Source of the DNA: an uncultured Methylococcaceae bacterium
Lineage (GTDB): Bacteria; Pseudomonadota; Gammaproteobacteria; Methylococcales; Methylomonadaceae
Direction of reading: 5' to 3'
Assembly (NCBI GenBank): GCA_903903765.1
Contig: CAIVAH010000084.1
Coordinates: 1 to 20,394 of the forward strand
DNA: 20,394 nucleotides
Position 1 is the stretch's first letter; each line of letters begins with the position of its first letter. The notes beneath the pieces are model-generated. The model ran no database searches. It was not told the origin of the DNA and saw only the letters and a list, made by a program, of their open reading frames with translations. Below are positions 1 to 7,598 of this stretch, in pieces. A program made the position numbers and the translations under genes.

Positions 1-1
1 A

Positions 2-238
2 AGCTTAGTAGTTGGTTGTGCAACTAACTCTGACATTGAAGGTCTTCAATCACAAATTGACGGTTTAAAATCTTCTGTAGCTTCTGCTTCTTCTGATGCT
101 GCTAGCGCAAAAGCTGCTGCTGACGCTGCTGCTGCAACTGCTGCTGCTGCTGAATCAGCTGCTAACCGTGCTGCTCAATACGCACAAGACACTAACAGCA
201 AATTGGACAACTTGTTCAAAAAATCAATGATGAAATAA
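2..238 (+). CDS. Lpp/OprI-type alanine-zipper outer-membrane lipoprotein (5' partial)
   Basis: The start codon and most of the signal peptide lie left of the window. The visible part begins just before a lipobox (V-V-G-C, Cys codon at 17-19), so the mature protein is a lipoprotein of 73 residues from the lipidated Cys to the final Lys. From Ile7 to Leu66 of the mature chain, core positions recur every 3 and 4 residues without a break: Ile, Leu, Ile, Leu, Val first, then a long run of Ala, then Thr, Leu, Leu. This is the alanine-zipper design of OprI and Lpp trimers. The chain ends in Lys, the residue that L,D-transpeptidases join to meso-diaminopimelate in peptidoglycan in Lpp. The probable role is tethering the outer membrane to the cell wall. 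It is longer than E. coli Lpp (58 mature residues). A strong terminator follows. Family assignment is good; covalent attachment is inferred. Confidence 0.85.
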   Translation, partial: SLVVGCATNSDIEGLQSQIDGLKSSVASASSDAASAKAAADAAAATAAAAESAANRAAQYAQDTNSKLDNLFKKSMMK

Positions 239-259
239 TTCAACTTTGGTTTCTAGTTG

Positions 260-295
260 AAAAAGCCCGGCGGGTAATCCCGCCGGGCTTTTTTT
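260..295. terminator. Strong bidirectional intrinsic terminator
   Basis: A perfect 10-bp GC-rich stem (265-274 with 279-288) with a TAAT loop is flanked by five A on the left and seven T on the right. It can therefore end transcription of the lipoprotein gene on the + strand and of rdgC on the - strand. The T run overlaps the rdgC stop codon (294-296), so the two convergent genes share one compact terminator. Confidence 0.93.
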
Positions 296-1199
296 ATGCT
301 TGATTTTCTCCGCCAAATAACTCCAATAAACGCGGAATAAAATTAGATAATTCTGCGGACATGATTGAGAAATCCACATCGAACTGAGTTTCTGCATCAG
401 GAGCATCAATATCAGATACTTGATCTTGTATTAAGTCTAGAAATTTTAGGCGTTTAATATCCAAGTTTTCATTAAGGATAAATGCTAAGCGATCTGACCA
501 GTTAAGCGCTAATTTAATGGCTTCTTTGCCTGAGTCTAAATGATTTTTTATCTCTGGTAAGCTTAGGTCATGCTTTTTGCAGCGGATAATGCTGCCGGAC
601 TCTTCAGAACGTAATTCGCATTCATCTTCAATCGTTAGGTCACTTGGTGTTTGTTGAGTAAGTAACCATTGGGTCATAATGGTGCTAGGTTTATCTAGCG
701 TGTTCAGTGGTATGGCCGGCAAAGATCCAAGTGATTTGCGTAGTAGACTTAATAAATCTTCACTGCTCTTGCTAGAAGCAGAATCTACGATTAAATAGCC
801 ACCTTTTACATCAACATAAGCGTATATTTTGCGGGAAAATGTAAATGCTTTGGGTAGGGATTCGAAAATAATTTCATCTTTGATTTCAGTGCGTTCCTTT
901 TTAGATAATTTTCGTGCTTGTTGATCTTCTTTTTCTTGGATTTTTTCCTGTACGAGTTCATTAATAACAGCGGTTGGTAAGACGCGTTCTTCTTTTTTTC
1001 CGCAAATCATCATAAAGCCGTTGCTTGGGTGTACCAATTGCTGACCAGATTTATTAATGGGGCAAGTCCAGCCTAAGGTAAATTCTTCATGCGGACCACA
1101 GGGTCGAAAAGCTAATGGGCTAAGTTGTTGCTCTAATTCTGCAGGCGTTAATGTAAAAGCTTCTGTAAGACGAAATATACTGAGATTTTTAAACCACAT
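294..1199 (-). CDS. rdgC: Recombination-associated protein RdgC
   Basis: RdgC is a nucleoid-associated protein that forms a ring around double-stranded DNA and limits RecA-driven recombination; in Neisseria it affects pilin variation. The product has 301 residues, close to the 303 of E. coli RdgC. It starts with the family's characteristic MWFKNL and keeps the full-length layout, ending in a Leu- and Phe-rich C-terminus. The ATG at 1199 is preceded by AAGGA about 12 bases upstream, rather far for a ribosome site. The gene is single, convergent with the lipoprotein gene and divergent from darP. Its stop codon sits in the T run of the shared terminator. Identification is firm; its importance in this organism cannot be judged from sequence. 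Confidence 0.95.
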   Translation of the reverse strand: MWFKNLSIFRLTEAFTLTPAELEQQLSPLAFRPCGPHEEFTLGWTCPINKSGQQLVHPSNGFMMICGKKEERVLPTAVINELVQEKIQEKEDQQARKLSKKERTEIKDEIIFESLPKAFTFSRKIYAYVDVKGGYLIVDSASSKSSEDLLSLLRKSLGSLPAIPLNTLDKPSTIMTQWLLTQQTPSDLTIEDECELRSEESGSIIRCKKHDLSLPEIKNHLDSGKEAIKLALNWSDRLAFILNENLDIKRLKFLDLIQDQVSDIDAPDAETQFDVDFSIMSAELSNFIPRLLELFGGENQA

Positions 1200-1227
1200 G
1201 GGTAATTAATATCCTTAAAAGTTGATG

Positions 1228-1264
1228 ACTGAGCATTATCGCAAATTTGGGTTGATTGCTCAGT
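1228..1264. promoter_or_regulatory. Inverted repeat upstream of rdgC, possible operator
   Basis: ACTGAGCA at 1228-1235 and TGCTCAGT at 1257-1264 are perfect 8-bp inverted arms with centres 29 bp apart, near three helical turns. They lie in the 245-bp gap between divergent rdgC and darP. A -10-like GATAAT on the - strand (1235-1240) lies at the edge of the rdgC-proximal arm, but no convincing -35 was found. A regulator site is possible; so is chance. Confidence 0.3.
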
Positions 1265-1444
1265 AATAAATACGGCTTCAAGATAGCTCTGGTTTAAAGC
1301 TTGGCCGATGGCATAGGCAGTCTGTGATAAAATAGCTTTTAATGTAAAACTGCTTAAGAGCTAATGGGTTTAATAACCCGCTTTATTAGGATAGTTTTAT
1401 AGATTTTTTAGCGTATTATTTAATGTGTGATGGTTTGATTTAAG

Positions 1445-2113
1445 ATGAATGTAGAGCAAGAATTTGATTATGAGTATGAATATGATGATCAAGGCCAGAT
1501 AGTTTATTACGCCGTTAGACCGAATAAGACGCAGATAAAAAAAGATATGGCTGCGCTTTTTGCGTTAGGCGAAGAGATTTCAGAGTTGTCAGTCAGTCAA
1601 GTTAGTTCGTTAGATCTTCCTGAAAATATTCATAAGGCGATTCTCGAGGTTTCAAAGATGCCTCATAAAGGCGCAAGAAAGCGCTTGTTAAAGTTTATTA
1701 CTGGGCAATTACATAAGATTGATGTAGAACCTCTCTTAGAGAAGTTGGCGAGAATCAAAAATAAGAGTGCTCATGGCGTGCGAGAGCATCACCTTGTTGA
1801 ACGTTGGAGAGATTCTTTAATTAAAGGTGGTCATGATGCATTAACGACATTTTTATATGAACAACCTGATGCTGATAGGCAGCATCTTAGACAGTTATTA
1901 CGCAATATCCAGAAAGAAGCGGAAGCTAATAAGCCGCCTAAGGCATCTCGATTGTTATATCGGTACCTAAAAACGTTATTAAATGTTGATGATGAGTTTG
2001 AATATGATGAGACTTCTGAGTTTGAACAAGAACATGATGTGCCAGAAATGGTGTTTTATGATATGGATGATGAAGATGCCTACGATAGTTACGACGACGA
2101 CGACGAAGATTAG
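1445..2113 (+). CDS. darP: DarP/YjgA ribosome-associated protein with an acidic C-terminal tail
   Basis: DarP (YjgA, DUF615) takes part in late maturation of the 50S ribosomal subunit. The core matches the family: a region with NKTQIKKDM near residue 27, a DVEPLLEKL segment near 93, PDADRQHLRQLLRN near 141 and NKPPKASRLLYRYL near 162. E. coli DarP has 183 residues; this one has 222. The extra length is a tail from about residue 181 in which 23 of 42 residues are Asp or Glu and none is Lys or Arg, ending in a (GAC)4 run. The N-terminus is also acidic and Tyr-rich. No clear ribosome site precedes the ATG. The gene stands alone on the + strand and converges on the DUF4389 gene. The family call is firm; the tail's role is unknown. 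Confidence 0.9.
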   Translation: MNVEQEFDYEYEYDDQGQIVYYAVRPNKTQIKKDMAALFALGEEISELSVSQVSSLDLPENIHKAILEVSKMPHKGARKRLLKFITGQLHKIDVEPLLEKLARIKNKSAHGVREHHLVERWRDSLIKGGHDALTTFLYEQPDADRQHLRQLLRNIQKEAEANKPPKASRLLYRYLKTLLNVDDEFEYDETSEFEQEHDVPEMVFYDMDDEDAYDSYDDDDED

Positions 2114-2157
2114 TAGTATTTAAAGCACTATTAGCGTTTAAAAAAGTTGGTGGTTTT

Positions 2158-2457
2158 TTATTTTTCAATTAACTCTGTTTCTCTGTTTGAGTTCCAAGTA
2201 GAGAACGGAAACGGTAATGTTTCTGTATTAAAAGTCATAAATAATAAGATTTGATAGGTATACGAAGCTAAGTTCTTGCCAAACGTGAGTATATTTGGGT
2301 TAGCTTTTCCGGTTAAAAGGGTAGAACCTACCTGTAATAAGATAACTCCCCAAATCATTATTCTAACTAATGAGCCTATCGCCGCAAATATCAACATATA
2401 GAATATGCGTTTCCAAGTGCTGACTTGAGTTAGATTGTAATTGATTTCTTGATCCAT
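2158..2457 (-). CDS. DUF4389 small membrane protein
   Basis: A 99-residue protein resembling DUF4389, a proteobacterial family of unknown function. After a WKR motif near residue 15 comes a strongly hydrophobic stretch (about 18-47) that could form one long or two tightly packed membrane helices. Then comes a TGK-N turn, a second amphipathic segment with SYTYQILLFMTF, and the PFPF motif near residue 82 typical of the family. It begins 8 bases after the DUF2333 stop, so the two are probably co-transcribed and may work together at the inner membrane; this is inference from spacing. The gene converges on darP with a 44-bp gap that shows only an AT-only hairpin. Confidence 0.8.
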   Translation of the reverse strand: MDQEINYNLTQVSTWKRIFYMLIFAAIGSLVRIMIWGVILLQVGSTLLTGKANPNILTFGKNLASYTYQILLFMTFNTETLPFPFSTWNSNRETELIEK

Positions 2458-2465
2458 TAAGCCTA

Positions 2466-3572
2466 TTAGCCTCTATTCATAATGTCACGTAAGTCTAATG
2501 CTGCTGCATTAGCACGAGATATATAATTAGCCATTGTTAGCGAGTAGTTGGCAAATAAACCATAACCGCTACCATCTAAAATCATTGGGCTTAAAATAGG
2601 TGTCAAAGCATTTTCCATGGCTTTGATCATAATATCAACGGTACGCATGGCGCGTTTATCTAACAAAATGTCGGCAAAGTCATGTTTAATCGCGCGGAGA
2701 ATGTGTAATAAAGCCCAGCTTGCTCCACGTGCTTCATAGAAAATGTCGTCTATTTCCAACCATGAAACTTTAGTAACTGGGGTACCTTTTTCATCTGCAG
2801 CTTGTTTTTCTAAGACTGATAGACCAGGGCCGTAATTGCCTCCAGCACTGTTAGCCGTTAATCGAGTCGATAAACCGCCAAGTCGTTTAATAACAACCTC
2901 GGTATACTGCCATAAGTTATCTGCTCTAGAATAAAACTGAGCTTTTTTCACGGTACCACCGTATTTTTGTAATCGTGACATGTACTTATGTAGGGCATCA
3001 ATACCTTTTTGATATTCAGCTTCGGTAGATGGTAATGCCCAAGAATTGTGTTCGTAATAAAAATACGGTTCAGCAATTGCTAAATCAGGATCTTCAGCAG
3101 ATTGAGATTGGTCTCTGGCAAAGTGGTTTCTTAAAGCAGTTGTACCATCTCGTAACATGACAAGAGCACCGTATTCCCAATTGGAGATGTTATCAAGAAA
3201 TACACCTGGCGGTGCAACGTCGTTAGTGATATATCCGCCGCTTTTGTGTAATAAAACTTCGGCGATATGCGCTAAAGTATTAGTGTAGGTATAACCAATT
3301 GGCATTTCAGAAAATTCCCCTTCTGCCTCGCCTTCTTCTGCTGGTTTTGATGGTTCAGTTGTATGAGCGGGTTGCTCATGGTGTTCATTTGTTTCAAGTT
3401 TAGATTCCTCTACACGCTTGCGCGCTTCATCTTGGATATTAAACTGGCCTGGCTCGCTTCCCCACCAAGCGCCTAAAATTAGAAGTACGACCAAGGTAGT
3501 GAGTGTAAGAACACTAAAGCCCCATAGAATTCCCTTGGATTTTGTCTCGTCTAGTGTATCGTTTGCTGCCAT
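2466..3572 (-). CDS. DUF2333 inner-membrane-anchored protein
   Basis: A 368-residue protein that I recognise as DUF2333, a proteobacterial family without an assigned function. It has a short cytoplasmic N-terminus, one membrane helix at about residues 15-37, an acidic Glu-rich linker (about 49-85), and then a large domain that should be periplasmic if the N-terminus is inside. The domain is rich in Trp and Tyr, with a WEYGALVMLRDG stretch near 132 and a PILSPMILDGSGYGLFANY stretch near the end. The ATG at 3572 has AGGA 8 bases upstream. It leads a pair with the DUF4389 gene and is separated from xerC by 95 bp. No catalytic residues can be named. Confidence 0.8.
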   Translation of the reverse strand: MAANDTLDETKSKGILWGFSVLTLTTLVVLLILGAWWGSEPGQFNIQDEARKRVEESKLETNEHHEQPAHTTEPSKPAEEGEAEGEFSEMPIGYTYTNTLAHIAEVLLHKSGGYITNDVAPPGVFLDNISNWEYGALVMLRDGTTALRNHFARDQSQSAEDPDLAIAEPYFYYEHNSWALPSTEAEYQKGIDALHKYMSRLQKYGGTVKKAQFYSRADNLWQYTEVVIKRLGGLSTRLTANSAGGNYGPGLSVLEKQAADEKGTPVTKVSWLEIDDIFYEARGASWALLHILRAIKHDFADILLDKRAMRTVDIMIKAMENALTPILSPMILDGSGYGLFANYSLTMANYISRANAAALDLRDIMNRG

Positions 3573-3667
3573 TTCCAGTATCCTGTAACGATGGGGTGTT
3601 TTTTAATCAAACAAATGCTTTTGTACAAAAAATATTTGCAATGTTAGCAGGTTTTTCAATTTATTGC

Positions 3668-4591
3668 TTAGATAGGCTTAGTGCTAAGGGTATTTTTTTT
3701 AGCTCTTGGGTGTGATTTATCATATATATTGGCTAGATGCTGAAAATCTAAGTGTGTATAGATTTGTGTGGTACTGATGTTACTGTGGCCTAATAACTCT
3801 TGTACGGCTCTCAAGTCTTGACTGGATTCTAATAAGTGACTGGCGAAGGAGTGTCTCAACATATGTGGGTGAATTTTTTCGTTGAGGCCTTTTTTCTGGC
3901 ACCATAAGTTCAGTCGTAATTCAATGCTTCTTTGACCTAATCGCGTGCCTCGGTTTGAAGTAAATAAGGCATTCTCCGTTGGCAGTAGATAATTTGTGCG
4001 ATGCTTAAGCCAAAGATTAAGGGCATTAATTGCTTTATTGCCAATGGGTAGAATTCTTGATTTATTGCCTTTTCCTGAGCGTATAAGTAGCGTTTGATCT
4101 GTTAAGTCGACATCATTTAAATTAAGTGAACTAAGTTCAGTTAAGCGAATTCCTGCAGAATAAAATAATTCAAACATGGCGACATCCCTAATTTCAAGGC
4201 TGGAGCTTGTGCCTGCGTCGAGTAGTCCGTTTATTTGATCGACATCAAGTGATTTTGGGAGTTTTCGAGCTTGCTTAGGCGCTTTAATATGCTGGGCTGG
4301 ATTATTTTCAATGAGTTGTTGTTTTAATAAAAAATTAAAAAAACTACGGATTGCTGAAAGTTCTCGTTGAATCGTTTTGCTGGTTAAGCCACTTCTGTGA
4401 CGGTTGGCGATATGAGAGCGAATATCTGTTTGGCTAACTTCGTTCCATAAGTTAATTTCTTTTTTTGTGCAGTATTGTTCAAGTTGGTCAATATCTCGTT
4501 GATAATTTTTTACTGTGTGTGGTGATGCGCGTTTTTCAATATTTAATTGCGTTATAAATTCAAGTAGTATTTGTTTTGCATCAGCTTGCAT
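3668..4591 (-). CDS. xerC: Tyrosine site-specific recombinase XerC
   Basis: XerC acts with XerD at dif to resolve chromosome dimers before division. The 307-residue product has an N-terminal SAM-like core-binding domain (about 8-95) and a C-terminal catalytic domain holding all active-site residues: Arg149 in SAGIRLTEL, Lys174 in SGKGNK, His243 and Arg246 in HPHMLRHSF, His269 in LLGHSN and the nucleophile Tyr278 in QIYTHLD. Its place after dapF and DUF484 indicates XerC rather than XerD or a phage integrase. A GTG at 4594 lies directly before the ATG at 4591; I chose the ATG because the GGA upstream is better spaced for it. The start overlaps the DUF484 gene by 11 bp, which suggests translational coupling. 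Confidence 0.93.
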   Translation of the reverse strand: MQADAKQILLEFITQLNIEKRASPHTVKNYQRDIDQLEQYCTKKEINLWNEVSQTDIRSHIANRHRSGLTSKTIQRELSAIRSFFNFLLKQQLIENNPAQHIKAPKQARKLPKSLDVDQINGLLDAGTSSSLEIRDVAMFELFYSAGIRLTELSSLNLNDVDLTDQTLLIRSGKGNKSRILPIGNKAINALNLWLKHRTNYLLPTENALFTSNRGTRLGQRSIELRLNLWCQKKGLNEKIHPHMLRHSFASHLLESSQDLRAVQELLGHSNISTTQIYTHLDFQHLANIYDKSHPRAKKNTLSTKPI

Positions 4592-5276
4592 CACTTTTTT
4601 TCCGTAATAAAGAGATGAGTCGGGTGCCGATTACTTCACTGATTTGTCTTAAGAATAAATTACCCATATTGGGTTCAAAGCGATCTTTTTGACGGCTGCC
4701 TATGGCTAAAATACCATCAAGTTCAGTAAAACTCATAGGGATGATCGCCCAAGATTTGATTTCTAATGCTGAGGTGCCAAATAGTACTTTTGATTGGGTA
4801 ATAGAAGGTCGACCACATTTAGGCGTATTACTGGTTAGTTCTTTAAGAAAGGGCAGTAGTTCTTTGCTATTAGGTTCAATAAATAAATGTGACATCGAAG
4901 GATCAGGGCATTTTTTTATGATTCTTAAGGCCACAAAGTCGGTTAAAAAATATTCCGAGAAAACCACTTCAAGATTAGCGATAACTTCATCTATGCTAGA
5001 CGCTTCAAGTAATGCAAGTGTTAATTTATGCATGCGGATAAGAGAGTTATCGTTTTCTCTAGCAATGTTTATTAAGTCATTGAGTTGGTTTTCTAATTCT
5101 TGATGTTTATGTCTAAAAATTTCTAATTGTTTAGAAATAAGCGATACGGCTGATCCACTGGGGTGTGGAATGCTCATGTGTTCTAATAAATGCAAGTGTT
5201 CATGAAAGAACTCGGTATGTTGGCTTAAGTAGTTTTCAACTTGGGCAGACGTTAACGGATGCTTAGTTTCTTTCAT
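4581..5276 (-). CDS. DUF484 family GAF-like protein (YigA-type)
   Basis: A 231-residue DUF484 protein. The N-terminal part (about 8-45) contains the HPLTSAQVENYL and HPSGSAVSL segments seen in this family, followed by a helical, probably coiled-coil stretch (about 45-95) and a C-terminal GAF-like domain (about 95-225). No ligand-binding residues are evident. In E. coli the relative yigA lies between dapF and xerC, the same arrangement as here. The start overlaps the dapF stop by ATGA and the end overlaps xerC, so it is translated within the operon. Its function is not established; the conserved position suggests a link to cell-wall precursor supply or chromosome-dimer resolution, but that is inference. 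Confidence 0.88.
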   Translation of the reverse strand: MKETKHPLTSAQVENYLSQHTEFFHEHLHLLEHMSIPHPSGSAVSLISKQLEIFRHKHQELENQLNDLINIARENDNSLIRMHKLTLALLEASSIDEVIANLEVVFSEYFLTDFVALRIIKKCPDPSMSHLFIEPNSKELLPFLKELTSNTPKCGRPSITQSKVLFGTSALEIKSWAIIPMSFTELDGILAIGSRQKDRFEPNMGNLFLRQISEVIGTRLISLLRKKSDAS

Positions 5277-6100
5277 ATATTTATTTTTCCTTCATAAACA
5301 GATACTGCTGGGCCTGTCATAAACACAGGTTGGCCTCTACCACTCCAGCTGATTTTTAAATTTCCCCCAGGAAGTTCTACATCAACTTCTTGGTTAAGTA
5401 GATTTTGTTCGATGCCAACTACAACGGCTGCGCAGGCTCCACTGCCACAGGCAAGCGTTTCGGCGGCACCTCTTTCATAAACTCGCAATTTAATGGCGTT
5501 TTTATTGATAATTTGCATAAAGCCAATATTAGCTCTTTCAGGAAAAATAGCATGTGATTCAAGTATTTTTCCTAATTCAGCGACAGCTGCTGATTGTACA
5601 TGAGGCACTTGAATAACGGCATGGGGATTACCCATTGATACGGCACCAAAATTAACGTAGTCACCATTAATGTTGAGATGATACGTAGTCGATTCTTGTT
5701 CGGCAAGCATCGGTATTTGGGTCGGCGTATGTTTAGGAATCCCCATGTTGACAGTGATTAAATTATCATCATTAAAATACAGGCTAAGTGGACCGGAGTT
5801 TGTATCAACATTAATGGGGTTCTTATCGGAAAGTTTGTGGTCACGCACAAATTGTGCAAAACAGCGCGCACCATTTCCACATTGCCCAACCTCGCTGCCA
5901 TCTGCGTTAAATATACGATACTTGAAGTGGCTAAGTTCCGAACTAGCTTTTTCCACGAGTAGTAATTGATCAAAGCCTATGCCTAGCTTACGATCTGCCA
6001 TAAATTTAATGTTTTCGGCAGTTAAATTTATGACTTGATTGATAGCGTCAATCACCACAAAGTCATTGCCAATACCCTGCATTTTTGTGAAATTTATCAT
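5273..6100 (-). CDS. dapF: Diaminopimelate epimerase
   Basis: DapF converts LL- to meso-diaminopimelate, needed for peptidoglycan and for lysine, by a cofactor-free two-cysteine mechanism. Counting from the ATG at 6100, the catalytic cysteines are Cys74 in GQCGNGARC and Cys218 in LACGSGAC. The N-terminal KMQGIGNDF motif and the PHAVI segment are also present, and the length of 275 residues is normal. A GTG directly before the ATG (6103) would add one residue, but other DapF proteins start close to the FxKM motif, so the ATG is preferred. No strong ribosome site is visible. The gene lies 43 bases after lysA and overlaps DUF484 by ATGA, inside the lptM-lysA-dapF-DUF484-xerC operon. Confidence 0.96.
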   Translation of the reverse strand: MINFTKMQGIGNDFVVIDAINQVINLTAENIKFMADRKLGIGFDQLLLVEKASSELSHFKYRIFNADGSEVGQCGNGARCFAQFVRDHKLSDKNPINVDTNSGPLSLYFNDDNLITVNMGIPKHTPTQIPMLAEQESTTYHLNINGDYVNFGAVSMGNPHAVIQVPHVQSAAVAELGKILESHAIFPERANIGFMQIINKNAIKLRVYERGAAETLACGSGACAAVVVGIEQNLLNQEVDVELPGGNLKISWSGRGQPVFMTGPAVSVYEGKINI

Positions 6101-6143
6101 CACTTAAATTTTAATAGAATTCGATATAGTTAATGGATACCCA

Positions 6144-7391
6144 CTAAGGAAGCAACTGTTCGCCCATCCATAGTTGCTCTATAGTTTCTCTTTCTCTAAT
6201 TAGGTGAGTTGTTGTGCCATCGACCATTATTTCTGCGACTCTGGGTCTGGAGTTATAGTTAGAACTCATGGTAAATCCGTAAGCTCCGGAGGAGCGTATG
6301 GCTAAAAAATCTCCGGCATTTAGTTTAAGTAAGCGTTGTTTGCCTAAAAAATCACCAGTTTCACAAATAGGCCCAACAATGTCCCATTCTTGGGCAGGTG
6401 CATTACTGTCCAGTTTAATAGGTATGATTTCTTGCCAAGCATTATAAAGTGAAGGGCGCACTAAATCATTCATCGCAGCATCAACGATAGCAAAGTTTTT
6501 GTGTTCAGTTGGCTTTAGGTATTCAACTTGGGTGACTAAGATTCCAGCATTTCCTACAATTGCTCGGCCCGGCTCCAATAAAATCTCAAATTCAGTCTGT
6601 CCCAATCTGTCTAAAATCTCTCTAATGTATTCTGCAGGTTCAGGTGGAGTCTCGTTGTTATAACGGATACCTAGTCCGCCACCTAAGTCAATATGATGTA
6701 AACGTATACCTTCAGCAGAAAGTGTGGTTACCAAGGCTAATATTTTATCTAGAGCATCCAGAAAAGGTCGAGATTCAGTAAGTTGAGAACCTATGTGACA
6801 ATCAATGCCCACAACCTGAATGTTGGACATTCTAGCTGCACGACGATATTCAGCTAGTGCTTGATTGATATCTATGCCAAATTTGTTTTCTTTTAAACCA
6901 GTTGAAATATAGGGATGTGTTTTTGCATCTACATCAGGATTGACTCTAAATGAGACAGGTGCAATTACATCTAATTGTTGGGCTAATTGATTGATTCTAT
7001 CTAATTCTGTACTCACTTCAATGTTGAAGCAACGAATGCCTAATTTAAGCGCGGTTAAGATTTCATCTTCACGTTTACCTATTCCAGAAAAGACAACCTT
7101 TTTAGGATCACCGCCCGCTTTAATTACGCGCATTAATTCGCCTAAGGACACAATATCAAAACCAGAGCCTAAGCGAGCTAGAATGTTTAGTAGGGCAATA
7201 TTAGAGTTTGCTTTAACGGCATAACAGATTAAATGAGCATGATTATTGAATGCTTTATTAAACGCTTGCCAATGTCTTTCAATGGTTGCTCTGGAATATA
7301 TGTAACAAGGTGTACCTTGTTGATCAATAATGTCTTGAACGGCAATGTCTTCAGCAAAAAGCTGGCTATCTCGGTATTTAAAGTAATCCAT
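6144..7391 (-). CDS. lysA: Diaminopimelate decarboxylase
   Basis: LysA is the last step of lysine synthesis, decarboxylating meso-diaminopimelate with pyridoxal phosphate in the cytoplasm. The 415-residue product has the alanine-racemase-type barrel with the PLP lysine at Lys60 (CYAVKAN), His199 in CHIGSQ, the glycine loop GGGLG at 237-241 and EPGR at 273-276. The C-terminal barrel carries CETGD at 343-347, whose Cys comes from the partner subunit in the dimeric active site, and Tyr371. The ATG overlaps the lptM stop as TAATG, so translation is probably coupled. Its location next to dapF means that the enzyme making meso-DAP and the one consuming it are expressed together. Confidence 0.97.
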   Translation of the reverse strand: MDYFKYRDSQLFAEDIAVQDIIDQQGTPCYIYSRATIERHWQAFNKAFNNHAHLICYAVKANSNIALLNILARLGSGFDIVSLGELMRVIKAGGDPKKVVFSGIGKREDEILTALKLGIRCFNIEVSTELDRINQLAQQLDVIAPVSFRVNPDVDAKTHPYISTGLKENKFGIDINQALAEYRRAARMSNIQVVGIDCHIGSQLTESRPFLDALDKILALVTTLSAEGIRLHHIDLGGGLGIRYNNETPPEPAEYIREILDRLGQTEFEILLEPGRAIVGNAGILVTQVEYLKPTEHKNFAIVDAAMNDLVRPSLYNAWQEIIPIKLDSNAPAQEWDIVGPICETGDFLGKQRLLKLNAGDFLAIRSSGAYGFTMSSNYNSRPRVAEIMVDGTTTHLIRERETIEQLWMGEQLLP

Positions 7392-7549
7392 TATTTTTGT
7401 TGTGCGGTGTTATCTATAGTAGGAGTTGATTTTATTTCCGTGTTTGTTTCTACGGGGGGTGTTTTACTTGGCAGATAAAGAGGCCCGGCTTGGCCACAAC
7501 TGATTAATGTAAGGTGCAGGCTTAGCAATATAAATTTATAATATTTCAT
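7391..7549 (-). CDS. lptM: LPS-assembly lipoprotein LptM (YifL family)
   Basis: A 52-codon gene. It encodes a signal peptide with Lys3 and a hydrophobic core, a lipobox L-I-S-C with lipidated Cys18, and immediately after it the GQAGPLYLP segment. This closely matches the CGLKGPLYFP signature of E. coli LptM/YifL. The rest is a short Pro/Thr-rich tail. LptM binds the LptD-LptE translocon and helps LptD to fold with correct disulfides. In Pseudomonas-like genomes this lipoprotein precedes lysA and dapF, as here. The TAA stop overlaps the lysA ATG by one base. No Shine-Dalgarno sequence precedes the ATG; a TATAAT lies five bases upstream instead. Identity rests on motif and position, and both agree. 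Confidence 0.92.
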   Translation of the reverse strand: MKYYKFILLSLHLTLISCGQAGPLYLPSKTPPVETNTEIKSTPTIDNTAQQK

Positions 7550-7554
7550 AAAGG

Positions 7555-7598
7555 ATTATAAAGTTTCTCTTTTTTCTTGAAACAGATAGTGCATTATA
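7555..7598 (-). promoter_or_regulatory. Candidate promoter elements for the lptM operon
   Basis: Two perfect TATAAT hexamers lie on the - strand. The one at 7555-7560 is five bases from the lptM ATG, with a weak TTTCAA (7577-7582) 16 bases upstream; it would start RNA at or next to the ATG. The other, at 7593-7598, has no good -35 but would give a leader of roughly 37 bases. Both are guesses from sequence. Confidence 0.35.

Noticed and set aside
1..6. HindIII site at the very first base, suggesting a cloning junction
   Set aside because: The bases fit the lipoprotein reading frame just before the lipobox; nothing indicates a vector or chimera.
100..170. GCT-rich repeat in the lipoprotein gene considered as a microsatellite
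   Set aside because: It is explained by the alanine heptads; codons vary (GCT, GCA, GAC, ACT) and the 3-4 core spacing is under protein constraint.
1366..1379. GGGTT-TAAT-AACCC hairpin upstream of darP
   Set aside because: The stem is 5 bp and no T run follows on either strand; not a terminator and no known riboswitch shape.
2139..2160. AT-only 7-bp hairpin in the darP/DUF4389 convergent gap
   Set aside because: The arms are pure A/T with an 8-base loop and no GC pair; too weak to call a terminator in an AT-rich genome.
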